Source: Sclerotiophoma versabilis
Lineage: Eukaryota; Ascomycota; Dothideomycetes; Pleosporales; Didymellaceae
Assembly: GCA_012274445.1 (NCBI GenBank)
Contig: JAAROD010000015.1
Location: 1,488,001-1,552,000 of the forward strand
Reading direction: 5' to 3'
Length of the DNA stretch: 64,000 nucleotides
The notes under the pieces are model-generated. The model was not told the origin of the DNA and searched no databases. It saw only the letters and a list, made by a program, of their open reading frames with translations. Both the position numbers and the translations under genes were made by a program. This document shows positions 59,220-64,000 of this stretch, piece by piece (position 1 is the first letter of the stretch; every line of letters begins with the position of its first letter).

Positions 59220-61233
59220 ATGTCGAATACACGGGTGAGGAGGCTGCACCTGAGGTCAGGAAGCTGCTTAGCGCAGTCGTAAGTCCGATACGATCCGTTA
59301 AGGTTGGCCGATACTGACAACACCAAGATTGAGAATGAAGACGAGTTTGACCGATGGGAAGCACTCGTCGCTCGCGCCTCTGAGCTTGAAGGAGGCGTCA
59401 CCCGTAACTCGAGTCCGTCAGCGATTGAACTTGTCCGCAACGTGTACGACTGCTTCCTTCAGAAGTTTCCCCTATTCTTCGGTTACTGGAAGAAGTACGC
59501 CGATCTCGAGTTTGCGATAGGAGGCACAGAGACTGCCGAGATGGTTTACGAGCGCGGTGTATGCGCCGTTACTACCTCTGTTGACCTGTGGGCCAACTAC
59601 TGCTCCTTCAAGATGGATACATGCCACGACAACGACATCATTCGAGAGTAAGTTTTGCCTTTCTTCCTCGATTCTGAGACTCAAATCAGCCCATAGCCAG
59701 CAGCAAGCACCTTGTGGGTTGGCGATGCGCATTTAGATCTGATCAAGTGCCATCTTATGCCGCTTCTTGCGCCACTTCGTCCTTTACCGTACCTATTGCA
59801 TTGTGTCAGCTTTATTGCGCATCTTCGAGATGTTTGAAAGTCAACGGTCTGGTTCCTGCTGAGAATTCCACGCTCTCTGCAAGCTCGTTCCTTTCCCCCT
59901 ACACCTACTCCCTCCCTCCCCTAGCTTGATCAAACGATGCTGACAGTTCAGGCTTTTCGAGCGAGGAGCTCACTTTGTCGGTCTTGACTTCCAGAGTCAC
60001 CCCTTCTGGGACAAGTACATCGAATTTGAGGAACGCGTACAGGAGCCTGCAAACGCTACGAGGATCTACAGTCGCGTCTTACTCCTTCCTATCTACCAGT
60101 TCTCTCGCTATTACGAGAAGTTCACCGCCCTCATTGGTACACGACCGGTTGAAGACCTCGCTGAGCCCGAAACACTCGAGACGATCAAGAATGCAATGCA
60201 GCTCGAGAACCAAGGATTTCCTGAAAAAGCACCTCTCGAGCTTGAGCGACAGCTTCGTGAGAAGATCCATGCACATTACTACGAATCGTACTCGCGGACA
60301 CAGCAAGACGTTCAAAACCGCTGGAACTATGAACAGGCCATCAAGCGTGCCTACTTCCACGTCACAGAGCTTGAAGAAACTGAGCTTGAGAATTGGCGCA
60401 AGTATCTTGATTACGAAGAGAAGCAGGGCGACTTTGAGCGAACCTCGTTCCTGTACGAACGTTGCTTGGTCGCTTGTGCGCTCTACGACGAGTTCTGGCT
60501 ACGCTACGCCCGGTGGATGTTCTCCCAGGGCAAGGAAGAAAACACACGCATCATTTACATGCGAGCCAGCTCTGTCTTCGTACCCATCGAGGCTCCCACC
60601 ATTCGTCTTAACTGGGCACGTTTTGAAGAGAAACTTGGCCGTATTTCAGTCGCCCGCGAGATACACACAGCCATGCTTGAGCAGGCTCCAGATCATGTAG
60701 AAACTATCATTTCTCTGGCTGGCGTTGTGCGCAGGCATGAAGGTAACGACGAGGCCGTCAAGATTCTTGAGGAATTCATTGGGCAGCGCAGCAGCCAGAT
60801 CGGCGGCGCTCTGGTTGCAGAACAAGCACGCATATTGTGGCAATGCAAGGGTGCGACCGAGGAGGCTCGTCGAGCTTTTAAGGACAAGCACCAGAAGTTC
60901 TCAGATTCACAAGATTACTGGTACAAGTACCTACAGTTCGAGATCGACCAACCTTCTTCCGATCAGGAAGAGGCCCACAGCCGGGTGAAGGCGGTGCATG
61001 AGCTGGTACGCACAAAAGGTCGTCTTTCGCCCGAAGCATCCAGGAAGCTGTCACACTTCTATATGGACTTCTTGCTCAATCGCGGCGGCAAGGATGTGGC
61101 AGAGGAGTATATGATGCTAGACAAGGAAGTCAACGGGTATGTATCATCTGCTTCAAGCGATCCCTCCCAGTCCCATTCCTCGAAACGAAAGAAGCAGCCT
61201 CACAACGCAGCAAACAAGCGTCAACGCAAGTGA
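59220..61233 (+). CDS. PRP39: U1 snRNP splicing factor Prp39
   Basis: This HAT-repeat protein is a core fungal U1 snRNP component acting at 5' splice-site recognition. Exons: 59220-59254 (uncertain), 59303-59647 and 59952-61233, giving about 553 aa. HAT (half-TPR) motifs run through most of the protein: KFPLFFGYWKKYADLEF, SVDLWANYCSFKM, HPFWDKYIEFEERV, ELENWRKYLDYEEK, EFWLRYARWMF, APTIRLNWARFEEKL and DYWYKYLQFEI. EMVYERGV and the ASELEGGVTRNSSPSAI block near the N-terminus fit Prp39. The C-terminus is basic (SKRKKQPHNAANKRQRK). Exon 2 has no ATG, so an upstream exon is required; the best in-phase choice is ATG at 59220 with a GTCAGG donor at 59255. The second intron is 304 nt, about six times the local norm. 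Confidence 0.9.
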
Positions 61234-62709
61234 TTGCTGGCATCCGATGCAACGTAGCCGGAGAGATTGTGGGTCTCAGTCGAGTCCACACTCCCCTAGA
61301 CACCTCATCACTTCATTTGTTCGTAATCTTCGCGTTTGCTCATTACTAGCGAAATGTAATATACCTCAATTCTCTTCTTTGCTTCGACTCTGCTGACCTG
61401 GTTGCTCTGCTGTAGTACCAAATCGTCTGAAGAACCCGCTGCTCCGAGCAACGCACCCTCGGAGGTTGCCCACCGTACACGCTTTTAGAGCTCGCGCACG
61501 CCACATGCCGCGCGCTCTGACCCAGGCCCTACCGACAGATCGTCAACAGCATATCTTGAAGTGGCTCGTTTCTATGCGCGATGCACACTCCCTCGTAACT
61601 GTACGCAATATCTGTATTCGCACCCCATTTGCAAAAGGCCACGAGCAAGTGTTGCTCTCGGCTTCTGAATGAGTGTGTCACCCTTCAAGAAGCAGACCTC
61701 GGTTTGAGCTTTGAGCATCCCCCCTCCCCTCCCCTCCCCTACCATGCACCAACTTCCCACCCTGTAAGGTATACTTCTCGCCAAACCACAAGTAATGCAC
61801 CAGACTTCTGTGAGTCGACGCTTTCGATCGTAGATGTGAAGCGGTCGTCTCTCGATCATGTAAGGTTCTATGTTAGTTGATAGGCCGATGGCATATGTAG
61901 AAAAGTTCAATGAGATAGTAACACAGTTGTCATTGACATACAGTCGGTGTACTTACCGACTAACACACTCATCCGGTGATCTGGATCACCGCCGGAAGGT
62001 CAGAAGAGCTAACACGATTCGAGAGAAGTTCTCGCTAAAAATGCAAGTGAGCTACGCCTTGCGTCCCATTGCGTTCATTAACGCTGTGCACTTGTGATAC
62101 GCAATTCTAGATGTTATGGGGATGAGAAAAGAGGGGACTAGGCGGTGGAGGCTCTGCTTGGTGAACCTAGTGGGTTATTGAAGCGCAGGTGTTCTTCATG
62201 CAAGGGAAAACGCAGTCTTCAAGTTGCCGGGCGTTAATTACGATCACCAGTGCGAGACTGACAAAACATGACAAAGGGATCTTGCAGCGAAGATGTCTCT
62301 TATCCCGATGGACCATGTCCTCCTGAAGGATGGGCATAATTCTCATGGATATGTGCATTGCGTGTCTTTCACCTTGGTCAAAACAAGCGCGGTGTTGTCA
62401 GTGCAAACGCACAGTGCAACGCAGACTTGCACTCATTGTCAACAAAACATCGCTACCTAGTTCCCCGACACGACTGCCTTGCACATAGGTTTGGTAGTTG
62501 CGAAATTGCGCGCTCGTTCAACTCGAATTATCAACATCGTTGCTGAGAGCTCCGCTTGAAAGTCCCCCAAATTAGAGCTTGCACAAATTCGAGCTCGATC
62601 TACATCAATCAAAATGTCTGGCAGTGCGTTCTGGCTTCAAAGGTGAAGGGGGGCTCATCGGTTCAGCCTGAGGGTCCAGCCATGTGAACAGTGCCGGGAA
62701 GTTCAGGGC
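61234..62709. other. Intergenic spacer
   Basis: About 1.5 kb with only short frames. It includes a CCCCTCCCCT repeat at about 61720-61741 and a possible short first exon (ATG at 62613, MSGSAFW) that could belong to the next gene through an intron ending near 62706. I could not make the phases agree. Confidence 0.35.
61720..61741. repeat. CCCCT short tandem repeat
   Basis: About four copies of a C4T unit (CCCCTCCCCTCCCCTCCCCT) lie in the spacer downstream of PRP39. The complement is G-rich and could form a G-quadruplex; this is inference only. Confidence 0.7.
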
Positions 62710-64000
62710 ATGGGTCAAACGCCTACTTCGTTCGAAGAGGTCCCATTACGCACTCCTTTATTAAATCATAAATCGCAGGTTGACCGCGACACAGCGTCTG
62801 ACAACCACAACTCCACTTTCGATACGGCCGAACCTCGAGAGGGACCAAGTATTCCAGTAACTCCGCCCAACGATTCACACAAGACCTACTTCGCACCAGG
62901 CCATTCTGACAGATTCAGTATCATCTCTGCAGACAAAGGCCTAAGCTCAAGCTTAGAGGAGCCTGTTCGCCCGTTTGGACAAGATATGAGGGAGATCTAA
63001 TACCGGGCAGAAGTCGCTCAACATCTCCGGCTGGCAGGTTCGAAGATCGACATCGCATTCTCAGCCCAAGCGCTGCCAATAGACGTTATGGTGTGATCGA
63101 TCTTGCGGACTATGATGATAGCTTCAGTGACCTGGGATCTAGCAGGACTGTGGTCGATCCTGAAGAGCAGCATGATGGGACGTCAACGGACACAAGCTGC
63201 TGGAACCGTCCTGATAGTACGGTCGTCCAAATGAACCCAGGCCCAGTACAACAACATCAGTTCGTGCACGGTACTCTATTGTACCCACTCGATACAGAGC
63301 TTGCAGCTTCTGACAACGATGGCTATGTCTCGCCATTCATCTATACAGACCGTTCTGAGACTGTGGAGTGGGAACACATACGGAATGAAGACATGACAAT
63401 CACTGAAGGCATCCAAGTCATAGAGAAATGGCGATGTTGTGAGTGTCAAAAGGGCCATGACATCTATCGCCTAGACATCGGTGAGCATCTGATCCGTATC
63501 CTCAACTGCCTGTGCAAGCATCGCCCATGCCGGAGCTGCAGCTTTCACGGCAACGTCCGGCGTTTTGATCCTATCGACGATGTCGCGGGCGTGGCGTCTG
63601 TTCCGGCTGCTGAACAAAAAATGGCAAGAATGACCGGTTTGGAGTGGTCTGTCGCACGTGTGGCCTGTCCTGGCGCGCAGCAACATTTAGAAAGCCTAGA
63701 CGGCATGAATGTCTTCGTCAACGACTTTCCATACCGCCAAAGAAGGTCAATCAGTTGCATAAGCTGCGCTATACCCGGTCAATGATCCATCCTGATTTGT
63801 CTCGGAATCATCGACGTGATGGATCTCGTCCTGGAACTGCATTGTCCACATCAGATTCAGTTTTCAACCTAAGGCCCGCATTAGACTCGCAGGCCAAAAG
63901 GGCAAAGCAGCAAGAACAGGCGCAAGGCGCTGAGGCGAGATTCTATAGTATCGAATGCATACGTGGCATCATCAGACTCGAGTTCGTTGTGTTTCTAGAT
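62710..64000 (+). CDS. Cys-rich zinc-ribbon-like protein, frame broken twice, cut by window edge
   Basis: Three consecutive frames read as one protein. 62710-63000 (MGQTPTSFEEVPLR..., disordered Ser/Pro-rich) runs into a stop. From about 62990 the next frame continues (LIPGRSRSTSPAGR, then VIDLADYDDSFSDLG) to WRCCECQKGHDIYRL and LNCLCKHRPCRSC, a paired-Cys domain. Around 63614-63622 the frame changes again and the third frame carries FGVVCRTCGLSWRAAT and then KVNQLHKLRYTRSMIHPD onward, open to the window end. The Cys pairs resemble fungal proteins with a probable double zinc ribbon domain. Each change equals one missing base, and both fall at homopolymers (GGG near 62991-62993, A6 near 63615-63620). 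Assembly error or real decay cannot be separated here. Function is unknown; the start is uncertain. Confidence 0.6.

Noticed and set aside
1..64000. Secondary metabolite cluster, transposon, CRISPR or prophage
   Set aside because: No PKS/NRPS/terpene core gene, transposase, repeat array or phage gene was seen; gene content is housekeeping fungal.

Overview
The window looks like nuclear DNA of a filamentous ascomycete (Pezizomycotina, perhaps Dothideomycetes; the class is an inference). The reasons are dense single-copy eukaryotic housekeeping genes on both strands, many GT-AG introns of about 48-60 nt with CTAAC/CTGAC-like branch points, and fungal-type families (AA9 LPMO, Ilm1, hybrid histidine kinase, DUF7730-like protein). 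I see no viral, plasmid or CRISPR features and no intact transposon. I could not find a convincing tRNA or rRNA by eye.

Layout. 0-9 kb is sparse and partly extracellular in theme: an AA9 lytic polysaccharide monooxygenase (minus), a signal-peptide dienelactone hydrolase (plus) and a gene of unknown function carrying an in-frame TGA (plus). 9.6-26.6 kb holds three large minus-strand signalling genes: a SERCA-type Ca2+-ATPase, a GAF/hybrid histidine kinase and the PI 4-kinase STT4. A gene-poor stretch of about 4 kb separates the kinase from STT4. 28.5-38.9 kb carries a small orphan gene, eIF3m, UMP-CMP kinase with a small membrane protein 24 nt upstream, a DUF7730-like gene, an ILM1-family protein and a membrane-anchored M19 dipeptidase. 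39.2-45.6 kb has convergent L-lactate dehydrogenase and PLP serine/threonine dehydratase genes, the shared alpha subunit of farnesyltransferase/GGTase-I, and a GNAT-like gene. 45.9-56.4 kb has glycogen debranching enzyme, a RhoGAP and the beta subunit of Rab GGTase. 57-64 kb has a zinc-finger-like protein, the U1 snRNP factor Prp39 and, at the right edge, a cysteine-rich gene whose reading frame is broken at two homopolymers.

Functional threads, all inferred: prenylation and small-GTPase control (RAM2, BET2, RhoGAP), Ca2+/phosphoinositide/phosphorelay signalling (SERCA, STT4, histidine kinase) and pyruvate metabolism (LDH beside a serine dehydratase). Most genes are conserved and ordinary. 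The oddities are gene-structure anomalies: an in-frame TGA, two putative homopolymer deletions, a degenerate GNAT motif, one GC-AG intron, stop-free introns of length 3n, a 5-nt first coding exon and a 24-nt intergenic gap. No clearly new multi-gene system is visible. Exon borders were read by eye from splice signals and frame continuity.
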